Shown one piece after another: positions 20,773-31,109 of a stretch of 64,000 nucleotides of DNA (position 1 is the first letter of the stretch; each line of letters opens with the position of its first letter). The DNA comes from Anniella stebbinsi (Eukaryota > Chordata > Lepidosauria > Squamata > Anniellidae): the NCBI GenBank assembly GCA_029215795.1, contig JARDYH010000001.1:353920154-353984153 (forward strand), written 5' to 3'. Under the pieces are notes generated by a model that was given only the letters and a program-made list of their open reading frames with translations, searched no databases and was not told where the DNA came from. A program made the translations under genes and the position numbers.

Positions 20773-20929
20773 CTGCCCCTCTTTTGCCTCCATGTTCTCC
20801 AAGCAGGCTCTTACCCATTCAGAATAAAGCGTCTGCTATAACGATGATATAGTTCATGCCCAACCAGAATGAAGAATGGGTCCACAAAACCAATATTGGG
20901 TGGGTGCGGCATTTATTCATCATTAAGGC

Positions 20930-21013
20930 TGCAGTCCTATACACACTTAATGGGAATAAGGCCCACTGATCATAGTGGGACTTAGTTTTGAGTAAACATG
21001 TATAGGATTGCAG
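20930..21013. repeat. palindromic MITE (GTATAGGATTGCA family)
   Basis: The left arm is TGCAGTCCTATACACACTTA and the right arm ends GTAAACATGTATAGGATTGCAG. The inner arms GGCCCACTG and AGTGGGACTTAG also pair. Related partial copies lie near 21,525-21,580, 49,425-49,500 and 52,150-52,235. Confidence 0.75.
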
Positions 21014-21354
21014 TATAAGAGGCAGCACTTCTTTGCTCTCAGGTTTGAAAGTTAACATGTGATTTCTGAGAGAATAGAGTAAGATAGTGTGCCAGGATTC
21101 TATTCTTATCAGCTTGTGGCATGTTGTCACACAATACTAATCTAGGCAGCTGCCCAGTGGTGTATTACCTTTTAAGACTCTTATTAGAAATAGAACTTTG
21201 GACACAAACCTGCAACCTTTTCAGCGTGGCCTTTGGAGTCAGCAACCAATGTCAGTTGGCTTATCCCGTGAGATTGCAGTACATTTACTTTTTTAAGGAA
21301 GAGAAAGACTAGTCTTGTATTCAGTCCTGCTGACTCATTTCATCATATAACTTG
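21014..21354. other. non-coding DNA, nothing recognised
   Basis: No repeat end, exon or RNA gene is visible. Confidence 0.3.
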
Positions 21355-21488
21355 TTTTTATGCTTTATGGTTTTAAATTTTGTATATCGGTGTTTTTAAT
21401 GTTCAATGTTTTTAATTTTTGTAAACTGCCCAGAGAGCTTTGGCTATGGGGCGGTATATAAATGGAATAAAATAAATAAATAAATAAA
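21355..21488 (+). mobile_element. LINE 3' tail, (AAAT)n
   Basis: It ends GCCCAGAGAGCTTTGGCTAT then GGGGCGGTATATAAATG and an (AAAT)n tail. The same terminal module occurs at 23,540-23,650 (+), 6607-6668 (-), 24,005-24,075 (-) and 38,958-39,015 (-). It is a 3' fragment without coding sequence. Confidence 0.65.
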
Positions 21489-21806
21489 CCCGATAGATAG
21501 GCCAAAGATTAAAATCCTTCATAATTTACAGCATAATCTTACTCCCATGTAAAACTGTACAGGATTGAAGCCTCAGTATAAATTACCAGATAGAAATAAT
21601 TCCAGATTAGAAGTTTAAGGTTAATATTTATTTATTTATTTATTTAAATGTTTAAATAATATTCCAAAGAATATTGACCCAAATTTAGAGGACGTTATTT
21701 GTGCTTAGACCCCCTTGAAATCAATAGAACAAGTTAGTTGTGACTAGGTTATGTCACACTGAGAATGTATTGGAGTAGAGAAGCAGTGGGCAGGGAAAAC
21801 ATTAAG
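21489..21806. other. non-coding DNA with (TTTA)n tract
   Basis: A short (TTTA)n run is at about 21,625-21,645, and an arm fragment of the GTATAGGATTGCA palindrome near 21,525-21,580. Confidence 0.35.
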
Positions 21807-22126
21807 TAGGCTGACCATATGAAAAGGAGGACAGGGCTCATGTAACTTTAACAGTTGCAGAGAAAAGGGAATTTCAGCCGGCGTCATTTGTAGGCAATTA
21901 GTTCCTGGTGAAATTCCCTCTTTATCACAACAGTTAAAGTTGCAGGCACTATACTAGAGTGACCATACACAAAAGAAGGCAGGGCCCCTGCAACTTTAAC
22001 TGTTGTAATGAAGAGGGAATTTCACCAGATACTAATTGCATACAAATGACGCCAGTTGAAATTCCCTTTTCTCTACAACTGTTAAAGTGACATGAACCCT
22101 GTCCTCCTTTTCATATGGTCAGCCTA
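21807..22126. mobile_element. fold-back MITE, copy E
   Basis: It begins TAGGCTGACCATATGAAAAG and ends with the exact reverse complement CTTTTCATATGGTCAGCCTA apart from one added base. The 7-bp direct repeat CATTAAG flanks it (21,800-21,806 and 22,127-22,133). It shares the arms and central motif of copies A and C but belongs to the GGAGGAC-terminated subtype, like copy B. Confidence 0.9.
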
Positions 22127-22919
22127 CATTAAGTAATGCACCACCATCACCACCCCCAGTTCCATACTCCAAATTCTCCCTCTTGCATGTCTTTAAAAAA
22201 TAAAATGGTGCAAGGGCTCTGTTTGCATATATGTACTTTGCTGCTGCAGACAGGGCAAGAAGCAATTAGTATAAGAACCTGCGTCTGTCAGGAGCCAGGA
22301 TGATAGGTAAGAATTCTTACAGCAGTGGTCCAGGCAGTGCCAGCCAGTCAAGTCCATTCTGCAGGTCAAGAAAGTAGAGAATAAGATTGGAAGCAGCAGT
22401 TTAGAAATAGAACAAGGAGCATAAGAGTTGTTTTCATGCTGAGTCAGACCAATGGTCCATTGACTGGTGGTGGCTTTCTGGAGTTTCAGGTAGGTATCTT
22501 CCCCAGCCCCTATTGAGCTACAGCAGACAAAGGGAGACAGTTCTTGAGTCTGGGGAACATAGGTTTGGCAAATTACAGTAAAGAGGTGTGGTGGATCTGC
22601 CTTAGTAGAATAAACAAGAGGGAAAGGCACTGATTATACCAAAAAAACAGAAGAGAAAAACATTCTTGGGTGGCAGAAAAAAAGCTTTAATGAACCTGAC
22701 ATGTTTTGGAAAGATTTATCCTTCCTTGGGCACACAACTCGTCTTTGTGTGTATTTTGAAAAGACTTGCTTAGTTGCTTATGTTTCCTCTGTTTCGAACA
22801 GCTCAAGACTTTTTTGTGTGTGCATATTAACAAAACAGAACAAATAAATAAATAAACAGTGAAAAATAAAAATAAAGAAACATTACATATATAGGAATAT
22901 CATCATTTTTTCCATCAGG
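22127..22919. other. non-coding DNA with a SINE fragment
   Basis: Positions 22,430-22,510 (GCTGAGTCAGACCAATGGTC) are the 3' part of the tRNA SINE on the minus strand. An (AAAT)n tract is at about 22,839-22,856. The ORF 22,193-22,630 (-) runs through this SINE piece and is not a gene. Confidence 0.45.
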
Positions 22920-23270
22920 TATACCATTTATTGTTGTTTTTTAAAGTGGGGGAAGTTATACATAGGTTTCAAGAAAAGGAGACCATATATCCATGTATTT
23001 ATCCTCTCGCAAGATGTGACTATATAACACCCATTCAGATATTGATAGCATTAAGTCCTCAGTCCATTGCATTATGGGAGGTGAGCATTTGTCCTTCCAA
23101 TGTGATACTATAAGTCTTTTAGCTGTTGTAAGGACTCTGAAAATCCATTTGTACAAACCATGTGTTAACTTCCAAGAAGCCAGTAGGTAGTTTAGGAGGA
23201 CATGCACATCTTTCCATATTAAAGATTGTTTCAATACAAAGTTTAACCTTATTATGACAGCTCAAGACTT
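22920..23270 (-). pseudogene. L1/Tx1-like LINE ORF2 C-terminus
   Basis: The minus strand (92 codons at 22,956-23,234) reads VLTTAKRLIVSHWKDKCSPP, then MQWTEDLM and a C-terminal DIWSPFLETYV. The LxxAKxLI-xxWK...PP...W pattern is the usual C-terminal region of L1/Tx1-superfamily ORF2 proteins. The upstream element is missing, so it is a 5'-truncated remnant with no catalytic residues. It is homologous to the piece at 31,110-31,640. Confidence 0.7.
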
Positions 23271-23539
23271 TGAAATAGAGGAAGCATTAGCAAGTACATG
23301 GAGAAAGATGAGTGACCTCTGAAGAAAGAAACATCTTTCCGAAACGCAATAGGCTCATCAATGTTTTTTACGACCTGACTCAAAAAACATATATCCAATA
23401 CTCTGATAAGATCCAGATTAGATTACTATCAGATGCTATGTGTGGAGATGCCTATTAAGACAGCTAAGGAAACTGCAGTTGGTTAGCAGCAAGGATACTA
23501 ACTGGAACATATCTCATGAATATCTGATTGTACTTTTAT
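23271..23539. other. non-coding DNA, nothing recognised
   Basis: This may be decayed upstream sequence of the adjoining LINE. Confidence 0.3.
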
Positions 23540-24118
23540 ATTGTGATTTAAATTTTATACCTAGGTTCTATTTATGGTTTTAATTTTTGTGAACTAGCCA
23601 GAGAGCTTCGGCTATTGGGTGGTATGGAAATGCAGTAAATAAATAAATGAGATCATTTCACTGTCTTATCTGTTTGTTTCCAATCATAATCTAGAGTGTG
23701 GGACTGGAGCACTTCAAAAACCACCCCAGTGGACCCTGCTTCTGAGGTAATGTGGCTGACTACAAAGGAGAGGCCCTTTTCAGTGGTGGCATCTTATTTG
23801 TAGACCTCCTCCCTGCACCACTCACCTGGTGTCTACTCTAGTGGCTTTTAGAAACAATAAAAATGTAGTTGTTTATCCAGTCAGCTGGTAGGAAATAGAG
23901 AGGTTGATTTGTGCTGTTTTTAATCCACCACTGCTTTGTTTTCCTCCTGTTAGAGTCAAATGCTATTTTATATTGCATTGTTTCATATTGAGATCTTTTA
24001 AAATATTTTATTTATTTATTACACTTCTATATTGCCCCATAGCTGAAGCTCTCTGGACAATTAATATGTTGTGAGCCACCCTGAGAACCATTAGTAGGGG
24101 TGCATAAATATTTTAAAT
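23540..24118 (+). mobile_element. clustered LINE 3' fragments
   Basis: Two + strand 3' fragments are present. 23,540-23,650 has the CCAGAGAGCTTCGGCTATTG tail. 23,735-24,118 begins AGGAGAGGCCCTTTTCAGTG, as in the L2-like 3' region at 14,515, and ends in a ...TTTTAAATAAAAG-type tail. The second contains a minus-strand LINE tail at 24,005-24,075, a small nested insertion. Confidence 0.5.
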
Positions 24119-24206
24119 AAAAGAAAACAAATTAATATGAGACTCCTAGTTCATTAAAAAAAATACCAGGATCCTACATATCTTGTGTAAGCAGCAAAGT
24201 TGATAT

Positions 24207-24815
24207 GTCATAGAATCATAGAATAGTAGAGTTGGAAGAGGCCTATAAGGCCATCGTCCAACCCCCTGCTCAATGCAGGAATCCACCTTAAAGCATACCT
24301 GACAGATGGCTGTCCAGTTGCATCTTGAAGGCCTCTAGTGTGGGAGAGCCCACAACCTCCCTAGGTAATTGGTTCCATTGTCATACTGCTCTAACAGTCT
24401 GGATGTTTTTCCTGCTGTTCAGTCGGAATCTGGCTTCCTGTAACTTGAGCCCATTATTTGGTGTCCTGTACTCTGGGAGGATCGAGAAGAGATCCTGGCC
24501 CTCCTCTGTGTGACAGCCTTTCAAGTATTTGAAGAGTGCTATCATGACTCCCCTCAGTTTACTCTTCTCCAGGCTAAACATGCCCAGTTCTTTCAGTCTC
24601 TCCTTATAGGACTTTGTTTCCAGACCCCTGATCATCCTTGTTTCCCTCCTCTGAATCCCCTCGAGCTTGTCTGCAGAACTGGACACAACACTCAAGATGG
24701 GGCCTAAACAGTGCCGAATAAAGGGGGACCAATACCGCACGTGATTTGGAAGCTATACTTCTATTGATGCAGCCCAAAATAGCATTTGCTTTTGCATTGT
24801 TAGACTTTTAAGAGT
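24207..24815 (-). mobile_element. CR1 LINE 3' end
   Basis: The left boundary TCATAGAATCATAGAATAG is the reverse complement of the octamer repeat that ends avian-type CR1 elements. The body contains AGTTGGAAGAGGCCTATAAG and CCAACCCCCTGCTCAATGCA. It is 5' truncated at about 24,815. Confidence 0.9.
24381..24740 (-). pseudogene. CR1 ORF2 C-terminal fragment
   Basis: The 119-codon frame reads [39 protein letters not shown] and FRLNSRKNIQTVRAV. These are the conserved tail of CR1 reverse transcriptase downstream of the thumb. It lacks the catalytic YxDD region, and the frame breaks before the usual family C-terminus. The parent protein copies CR1 RNA at the chromosomal target. Confidence 0.85.
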
Positions 24816-24952
24816 GAGTAGTCACCCTTAAGAGTCAATATGACAACCGGGGCTGCTGGTGCAGAATTCTAGGTCTGGCAGGACTCCAGTTGTAGTTCCA
24901 TTTGTCACGCATTTTGCTTGAGATCATTTTAAAAGCATCTATGAGATTTTGG

Positions 24953-25135
24953 AGAGGGGGCGTAGCTCAGTGGTAGAGCACATGCTTTGGATGAAGAAGG
25001 TCCTACTGGCATCTCCAAGTAGATCTGGAAAAACTGCCTGAAACCCAGAAGAGCTGTTGCCAGTCAGTGTTGACAATACTGGGCTAGATGAACCAAGGGG
25101 CTGAGTCAGTATAAGGCATCTTCCAATATTCCTAA
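24953..25135 (+). repeat. tRNA-derived SINE
   Basis: Full-length or nearly so: A box GTAGCTCAGTGGTAGAGCA at about 24,962, a decayed B box, body GAAACCCAGAAGAGCTGTTG, and end GACAATACTGGGCTAGATGA ... TATTCCTAA. It belongs to the same family as 18,872. Confidence 0.85.
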
Positions 25136-25791
25136 GCCTATTCTAATAGGGCCATTTACTTGAACGCCCACACAGGTTACATCCTTGGATTCTTTGGGTT
25201 TTTCCGAATGAGCTTGCATCAAGCTTCTTGGCTTTCTTCCCATCGTGTCCCCTGTTTTAAAAATATCAGTAGATCAGATTTTTCTAAACAGTGAATTCTT
25301 TCCATGAGGTAATGACAATTTGTAAGGCTTTTACAGAGATGAGTGGTTTTAAAATTGTTTCCTTATATGGAAAGCTGTTCCAGACTTGGCTGTCATCTCT
25401 ACCAAATATTTTGGCTTCCCGAATAAAAAAACCATATTCAGTGTTTGTAAAGATTTGACTAGTAGATAATGTGTGTAGCTTCCTGTGATTGCTTTCACCT
25501 TATGGCCTGACAAGAGAATCTGAGGAGCCAAAGTAGGCACACCGTTAAACTGGAGACAGTGGATTGTTTAGCTTCTTGAAAGAGGCAGTGTGTGTGTGTG
25601 TGAGTGTGTGAGTATGTGACAGACATGAGTCTGGAAAGGAAATGTCATCCGACAGATTCTGTTTCTCCTCAGATGGCCACATGACTTAGCCACAAAGACT
25701 TTAACCAAAAAGAGAGAGATGCGGTTTTAGTGTCAACCCTTGGAATGCTGCCTTAGCGGCAGATCTAATTTCAGAGAAAGTAGGAGACACT
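25136..25791. other. non-coding DNA with GT microsatellite
   Basis: A (GT)n tract with GA interruptions spans 25,588-25,616. Nothing else is recognised. Confidence 0.4.
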
Positions 25792-25993
25792 GGGCCTGTT
25801 CAGATGACACGCTAAGCCATGGTTGGGCTACAGCAAATAGTTAGTGAGCATGCTTAAACCGTGATTATGTAGCCGCCAATAGTTAGGAATGGTTCACACA
25901 ACTACTAAGTCATGGTTCACATGACACACCAAGCCATAATGTTTAGCTCAAAATGCCTAACCATCATGATTTAGCATGTTATCCGCACAAGGT
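25792..25993. repeat. MITE, GCTAAGCC family, copy 2
   Basis: The left end GGGCCTGTTCAGATGACACG and right end GCATGTTATCCGCACAAGG are related inverted repeats. It matches 6424-6690 without the LINE tail insertion. Confidence 0.7.
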
Positions 25994-26063
25994 CATTATC
26001 TTAATCCTGACCTGTGCAACTTGTGAGTGACCAGCCCAGCAGAATGCATCCCACCTCCCATTT

Positions 26064-26591
26064 ACAGCTAGTGCTGTGCCAAATCCTACCCCTATTTTCG
26101 GGAAGCTTTTCTCTCCCTGTGAAAGAGGCATTGTTTTTTTCTGCCTCCTTCACAGAGAGGAGGAGAATTTTGTCCGTAGGAAGGGGGACAGCATTTTGAC
26201 ATACCTTTTAAAAGTGTAGCTGGTTGTTTAGGGAACTTCTTTCTATTTTTTTTTCCAAATAACTCCGGCACTTGGAGGAGCCCGGCAGTTCTTCATGAAT
26301 GCCTATTGGAGACGATGTGACCTCTCTCTCTCCAATAGGCATTCAGGAAGAACTCCTAGGCTCCGGCAAGTGCCAGAGGTGTTTTGTTTTTTTAAAAAAT
26401 AGAACGAAGACCCCTCAAAACATTCTACACTTAAAAGAGTATGTAGAAACCCTGTCCCCCTCCCCAAAGAGAGAATTCTCCAAAATTTTCACCTCTCTTA
26501 ACCTCTTTCACCATACTTTTCATTTTCCCTCCACCCCCTACAAAATGCTGAAAATGGAATCATTGAAGTTTTGGCACAGTGCTATCTACAG
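26064..26591. mobile_element. large fold-back element, ~530 bp
   Basis: The whole segment is an imperfect palindrome centred near 26,326. The outer left arm ACAGCTAGTGCTGTGCCAAA pairs with the right end TTGGCACAGTGCTATCTACA. Middle arms are GGGGGACAGCATTTTGACAT against ATGTAGAAACCCTGTCCCCC. The core is nearly perfect: GAATGCCTATTGGAGA against TCTCCAATAGGCATTC. Divergence rises toward the ends, and no ORF is present. It is probably a non-autonomous DNA transposon; flanking duplications were not identified. Confidence 0.8.
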
Positions 26592-26627
26592 CAGTCTACC
26601 TGGTGCTTGAAAAACCTCCTGTTCAGA

Positions 26628-26697
26628 ACACAGGAAGCTGCCTTATGCTAAGTCAAACTGTTTTTCCATCTAGCTCAGTATTGTCTACTTCACGAGT

Positions 26698-26734
<37 letters not shown>
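26628..26734 (-). repeat. SINE 3' fragment plus (ATT)n microsatellite
   Basis: ACAGGAAGCTGCCTTATGC through CTAGCTCAGTATTGTCTAC is the 3' end of the tRNA SINE on the minus strand. An (ATT)n tract follows at about 26,698-26,734. Confidence 0.75.
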
Positions 26735-27460
26735 CATCAACATGAGCAATGCCATGCTGGATCAGATCAAGGGACCCACAAAGCAGGACACAGTGCAACA
26801 GCACCCTCCCATCCATGTTCCCCAGCAATTGGTGCATATAGGCTTACTGCCTTGGATACTGGAGGTAGCACTTAGCTATTAGAACTAGTAGCCTTCTCCT
26901 CCAGGAATTTATCCAACCCCCTTTTAAAGCCATCCAAGTTGGTGGCCATCTATACATCTTGTCGTAGTGAATTCCATAGTTTAACTCTGAGCTGTGTGAA
27001 GAAATACTTCCTTTTTTCTGTCCTGAACCTCGCACCAGTCAGCTTCATGGGATAATCCCAGGTTCTAGTATTATGAGAGAGGGAGAAAAAAGTATTCTTA
27101 TCCACATTCTCCACACCATGCATAATTTTGTAGACCTCTATCATGTCTCCCCTTAGCCTCCTTTTTTCCAAGCTAAACAATCCCAGCTGTTGTAATCTTC
27201 CCTCATAGGGGAGATGCTCCAGCCCCTTGATCATTTAGTTGCCCTTTTCTGCACTTTTTCCAGCTCTACAATATATTTTTTTAGGTGTGGTGACCAAAAC
27301 TGTACACCGTATTCTAAGTGTGGTTGCACCGTAGTTTTGTAAAATGCAGTATGATACTGGCAGCTTTATTCTCAATTCCTTTTCTTAAAATGCCTAACAT
27401 GGAGTTTGCCTTCTTTACAGCAGAGGCACACTGGGTTGACATACCACAAAATACCTGAAG
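26735..27460 (-). mobile_element. CR1 LINE 3' end, second subfamily
   Basis: Minus-strand CR1 3' UTR (+ strand: GCCATGCTGGATCAGATCAA, GGATACTGGAGGTAGCACTT) is followed leftward in transcription by ORF2 codons. The 94-codon frame 26,950-27,234 reads [20 protein letters not shown] and SLEKRRLRGDMIEVYKIM, ending LWNSLRQDV. It is 5' truncated and broken, and of a different subfamily from the CR1 at 24,207. Confidence 0.85.
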
Positions 27461-28106
27461 TTCTGTGGGCAGTTTACAGCAATTCCATTTTTTGAGAAGC
27501 TCTTGGGAGCTGCATTCCAATAGTCAGTGAGGCTTGAAGGCAAAATAGGGTGGAGCCAAAGGCAAAAGGGGTGGAGCCCAAATACAAAAAGATACCAGCA
27601 TGTTCTAACTTAAAGCTCCTATTGCCAGTAACTAAGCTTTAGGAGAGGTGTCTCAACCTTTCGAAATGGAAACAAAACTGCACAAAGAAAAGCACCAAAT
27701 AAGTAGTTGGGGGAAAGAGGGTGGAGCCAGCAGAAGGAGGCATGGCCATGTGGGGAATCTTGGAGGGGCAGATATGGCCTCTAGCTCTGTGATTCTGCAT
27801 CTTCTGTCTACTCTGACTGGCAGACGGTGTCCAGGGTCTTAGGAAAAGGCCGTTCCCATCACCTATTGGCTGATCCTTTTACCTAATCATGTTCTTGCTG
27901 CCAGATATTGTCAAGCATCTGGCAGATTATTATACATGTCTGGGGGAGACAGGGTGTTTGGTTTTGTGGGTCACAAGTTGTTCAGATCTGTCTTAATTCA
28001 ACCCTGTGCTGACACCACTCCTAACAGCCTGGAGGTGATAGTACAGTAATCTCATCTGGGATCAGTGAACCCAGGCAGGATTAGTGTAGAACTGATATAT
28101 GAAATA
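27461..28106. other. non-coding DNA, nothing recognised
   Basis: No repeat end, exon or RNA gene is visible. Local direct repeats of GGTGGAGCC occur at 27,550-27,580. Confidence 0.35.
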
Positions 28107-28452
28107 GGTCCCCTCTACAAGATTTCGCTTTAATGCCCGGTTGCCCAATTATGCGCATATACGGATAAGCGCATTTACTCCTAATACCTATTCATGAGAG
28201 GCTGTGAAGTGCATTACGGGCTGTATGAAACGTGCTTTAAAGTTGTTTACATGTGGAGAATCATATATTTACATGGTCATAAGGTGCTTTAACTCCCGCG
28301 GTAAATTTTAAGTCGCTATTTAACGCACATTTGACAATGCGCATAAGCGGAGATAAAGAGCGCCTCAACGCCCGATTTGCGCTCTGCTCTTGTAGAGGTA
28401 AAATTGGTAATGCGCCTTGAAAGAGCTTTAAATCGCTCTTGTAGAGGCACCC
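28107..28452. mobile_element. 346-bp non-autonomous DNA transposon, copy 2
   Basis: Its inverted ends match copy 1 (GGTCCCCTCTACAAGA ... TCTTGTAGAGGCACCC). It is flanked by the 3-bp direct repeat ATA (28,104-28,106 and 28,453-28,455). It aligns with 8456-8801 end to end without length change, roughly nine bases in ten identical by eye, and keeps most of the CpGs. Confidence 0.85.
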
Positions 28453-28787
28453 ATAGAGAAAATTGCAGAGGTTAATTTGGGCACTGGGCAGGATGTATTT
28501 TGTGTTAAAGGATGATGCAGAGTGATGATCTTTTTACAGCAAGTTTACTGAATGGCCAGGACACGGGTGAACATTTGTGTCACATTCAAACTATCTTTTT
28601 TCTGACTCAGAGATTGATTTCCATGAATTGTATGCAATGGTGACCTTTAACTAGTGGAAAGGATACTGCTGATTAATTGAATTGGCTTCAGAGGGTTGGG
28701 GGACCTTCCATAGCAGATTTGGGGTGAGGAGGGGCTGTAAAGAGGCAGAGGGAAAGGGCATCTCCTGTTGCACATCCTTCTTGTAAT
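28453..28787. other. non-coding DNA, nothing recognised
   Basis: This is the interval between the MITE and the second LTR. No feature seen. Confidence 0.3.
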
Positions 28788-29353
28788 TGTTGTGTTTCCC
28801 AAAACCTCCCACCTTATTGGGAGACAATAAAGAGGTCTGCCACGTAATCCACAAAGCTTTATTCAGGCAATAAACATCTCTTCCCACCTGAAGAGAAGTC
28901 TAACCTCTAGGAACTTTCCTCTAGGCAAAACTATGTGTACTAAGCAAGACAGTTGTTCTTTAAAGAAAAAGGGAAAGCCTTTTCCCAGGACGCTTTAACT
29001 TCAAGGAGGCTGGTTCTGAAGAAGCCTTTGGCGAGAAGCTAGCCAGGCCGATCTTCTCTTGCCTTCTTTTAGCTCCTCCCGTTTGAGTCTGCAGTGGACT
29101 CTAGGATCAGCTAGCCTTGAAGTGCCCTCCCCCTCTGAAGATGATTTCCAACACACTGTGTGTTGTTAACGTTTTCAGTGATAAGGTCTGGTGAAGGTTC
29201 ATCCACAGCTGGTGAAGCGTCCGTGAAAATCACCTCCTCTACTTCGCGTGTAGGTACATTTCTGGCACTGTCTCTTCTGCTTCTGAATCTGATTCCGATT
29301 GATCACCAGAAACTCCTTCCCCCAGCCCAAGGGGAACAGGCCTAGTCATGACA
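28788..29353 (-). mobile_element. solo LTR 2 (566 bp)
   Basis: The ends are TGTTGTG on the left and ATGACA on the right. The exact 5-bp direct repeat GTAAT flanks it (28,783-28,787 and 29,354-29,358). On the minus strand it begins TGTCATGACTAGGCC and carries an AATAAA signal in CCTGAATAAAGCTTTGTGG, about 85 bp before its end, so the LTR is on the minus strand. No internal retroviral or gypsy sequence adjoins it. It differs in length and sequence from the LTR at 19,695. Confidence 0.8.
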
Positions 29354-29358
29354 GTAAT

Positions 29359-31013
29359 GCCCCATGTAAGGCATAGTAATACTTGATGTATCCCTCTATA
29401 TTTTCAAATAAGTTCGAATGTCTTGGCAAAGAATGGGATTGACGACCGGAGGAAAAGGTGTGGGGTAAGAATCTTCTTTGGGGTTGATTCAGAGAACAAT
29501 AATCTTCTGGACAAAGAAGATACGATCATTGGGGGTGCTCCTAAATAGTCAACCTCCTGTGATTTGGAAGTCCTGTACAACCCACTTAACTTTCCAGAGG
29601 GACGTCACCTGATGCCACCCACATAGCGTATTCAAATTTTGTTCACAACCTTAAAGGCTAGAAAGTTTGAAAATGCAGACTCATGTGATACTTGTAATTG
29701 CGTATTCTGCACCAGATTGGATTGCTTGTATGGTGTAAATTTGCAGAAATATGGGTGATATTTTGGCAGTAGCTTGACTCAACCTCCTCCCCAGAATGAT
29801 TCTGAAGAATTAATAAAACAAGACTTTTCCAATTTTCATGTGGTTATTTGATTTTTATTTATTCATTATTTGATTCTGTGACTATTTTGTTACTGTTATT
29901 TATTTTATTTTGTGACTAATCACAAATTTGGTCACCATTGTTTGTTTTATTTTGTATGGCTAATTAGTCATGCCTTTGTACACCTCCCTCATTTAGAAAT
30001 ATTTTAATGAATGAATGAATATACAAATCCTTTTAATTTCTCTGTTTGTTCCATTAGCAATTTGTTGATATTTTTTATTCAAGATGAACTGTGGAGAGAT
30101 TTCCGTGCCAGAGGTGTGCAAGAATTTTGTTTGTTTCATTTATCCATTTATTTTTGATATCAGTACCATTGTTTATTAAGTTCTTTTTTGGTTGTTGCAG
30201 TCATGAGTAATTATCACTGGGGGGTTAATGAGTTGGTATTTAGAGGAGGGGTATTGAAAGACGATGATCACTACACAGATTTTATAGGCTGTTGTGGTGT
30301 GTGATAGGGGGAAAACTGAGACACAGAGAACAAAAACAGATTATTAGTTTTGAAGCATCTTGTAATATGTTTCTGAGACTTCAAGAAAAATTATTCCATT
30401 ACTTTCTATTTATCATTAAATGCCACGTAAGAATGATAGGGAGAGAACAATAATGTTTTAGTGTTGCAGTCATCTTCTGCACTGATTAAACCCACAGGCC
30501 ACACAAATTCTGTTAGGAAATAATTTTGCTTATCTTTATTCATATAGCCAATGTAGTATTATATTTATATTGTTTACCCATTCTTGGGAGTGGATCAATA
30601 ATAATTAATGCCTATAAATATCAGTGTTAACCTTTTGTAGACTAGAGGCTATGCTCGGGCTGGATGCAAGACTACATTTGACCCTACTTTGAAATTAAAA
30701 TGTAAACGTTCTTTTGTTTAGTTTTCATGCGGTTAGACTTTTGCATACAGGGAAAGTGTCAGCAGCCTGGATTATATAACAGGCAACACAGGCTATGTTT
30801 AATTTTGGGGGTGAGTTTGCAAATATAACACTAACCACAAAAGAAAGAAAGTGGCTGGGGGTGGGAAAAGCCACGAAAGAAAAACAAAAAGAAGAAAAAC
30901 CAAAAAAAAAGGAAGAACATGGCATAAAAGATATCCATACACAATAATCATTTACAGTGCCATCAATAAAGAAAGGAAGAAAAAAGATGGAGGGATTTAA
31001 CAATTGTATTTCA
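29359..31013. other. AT-rich non-coding DNA
   Basis: Short (ATGA)n and TTTATT runs occur near 29,860-30,020. The minus-strand ORF at 30,725-31,171 is driven by low-complexity tracts (GAAA and AAAAC runs, TA/GT repeat) and is not a gene. I see no delimited transposon. Confidence 0.4.
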
Positions 31014-31105
31014 TATATATATATATATATGTGTGTGTGCGTGTGTGTGTGTGTATAATGAACCACAGAATCATAGAATAGTAAAGTTGGAAGGGACCTA
31101 CAGGA
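31014..31105 (-). repeat. (TA)n(GT)n microsatellite and CR1 tail scrap
   Basis: A compound TA then GT run spans 31,014-31,055. AGAATCATAGAATAGTAAAG and TTGGAAGGGACCTACAGG (31,068-31,105) are the last ~40 bp of a CR1 on the minus strand. Confidence 0.7.
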
Positions 31106-31109
31106 ATCA

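Noticed and set aside
22193..22630. 145-codon minus-strand ORF
   Set aside because: It includes a tRNA-SINE 3' fragment and has no homologous look.
26277..26376. MicroRNA precursor at the fold-back core
   Set aside because: The core folds well, but the inverted symmetry continues outward for over 200 bp on each side, which marks a fold-back transposon rather than a dedicated pre-miRNA.
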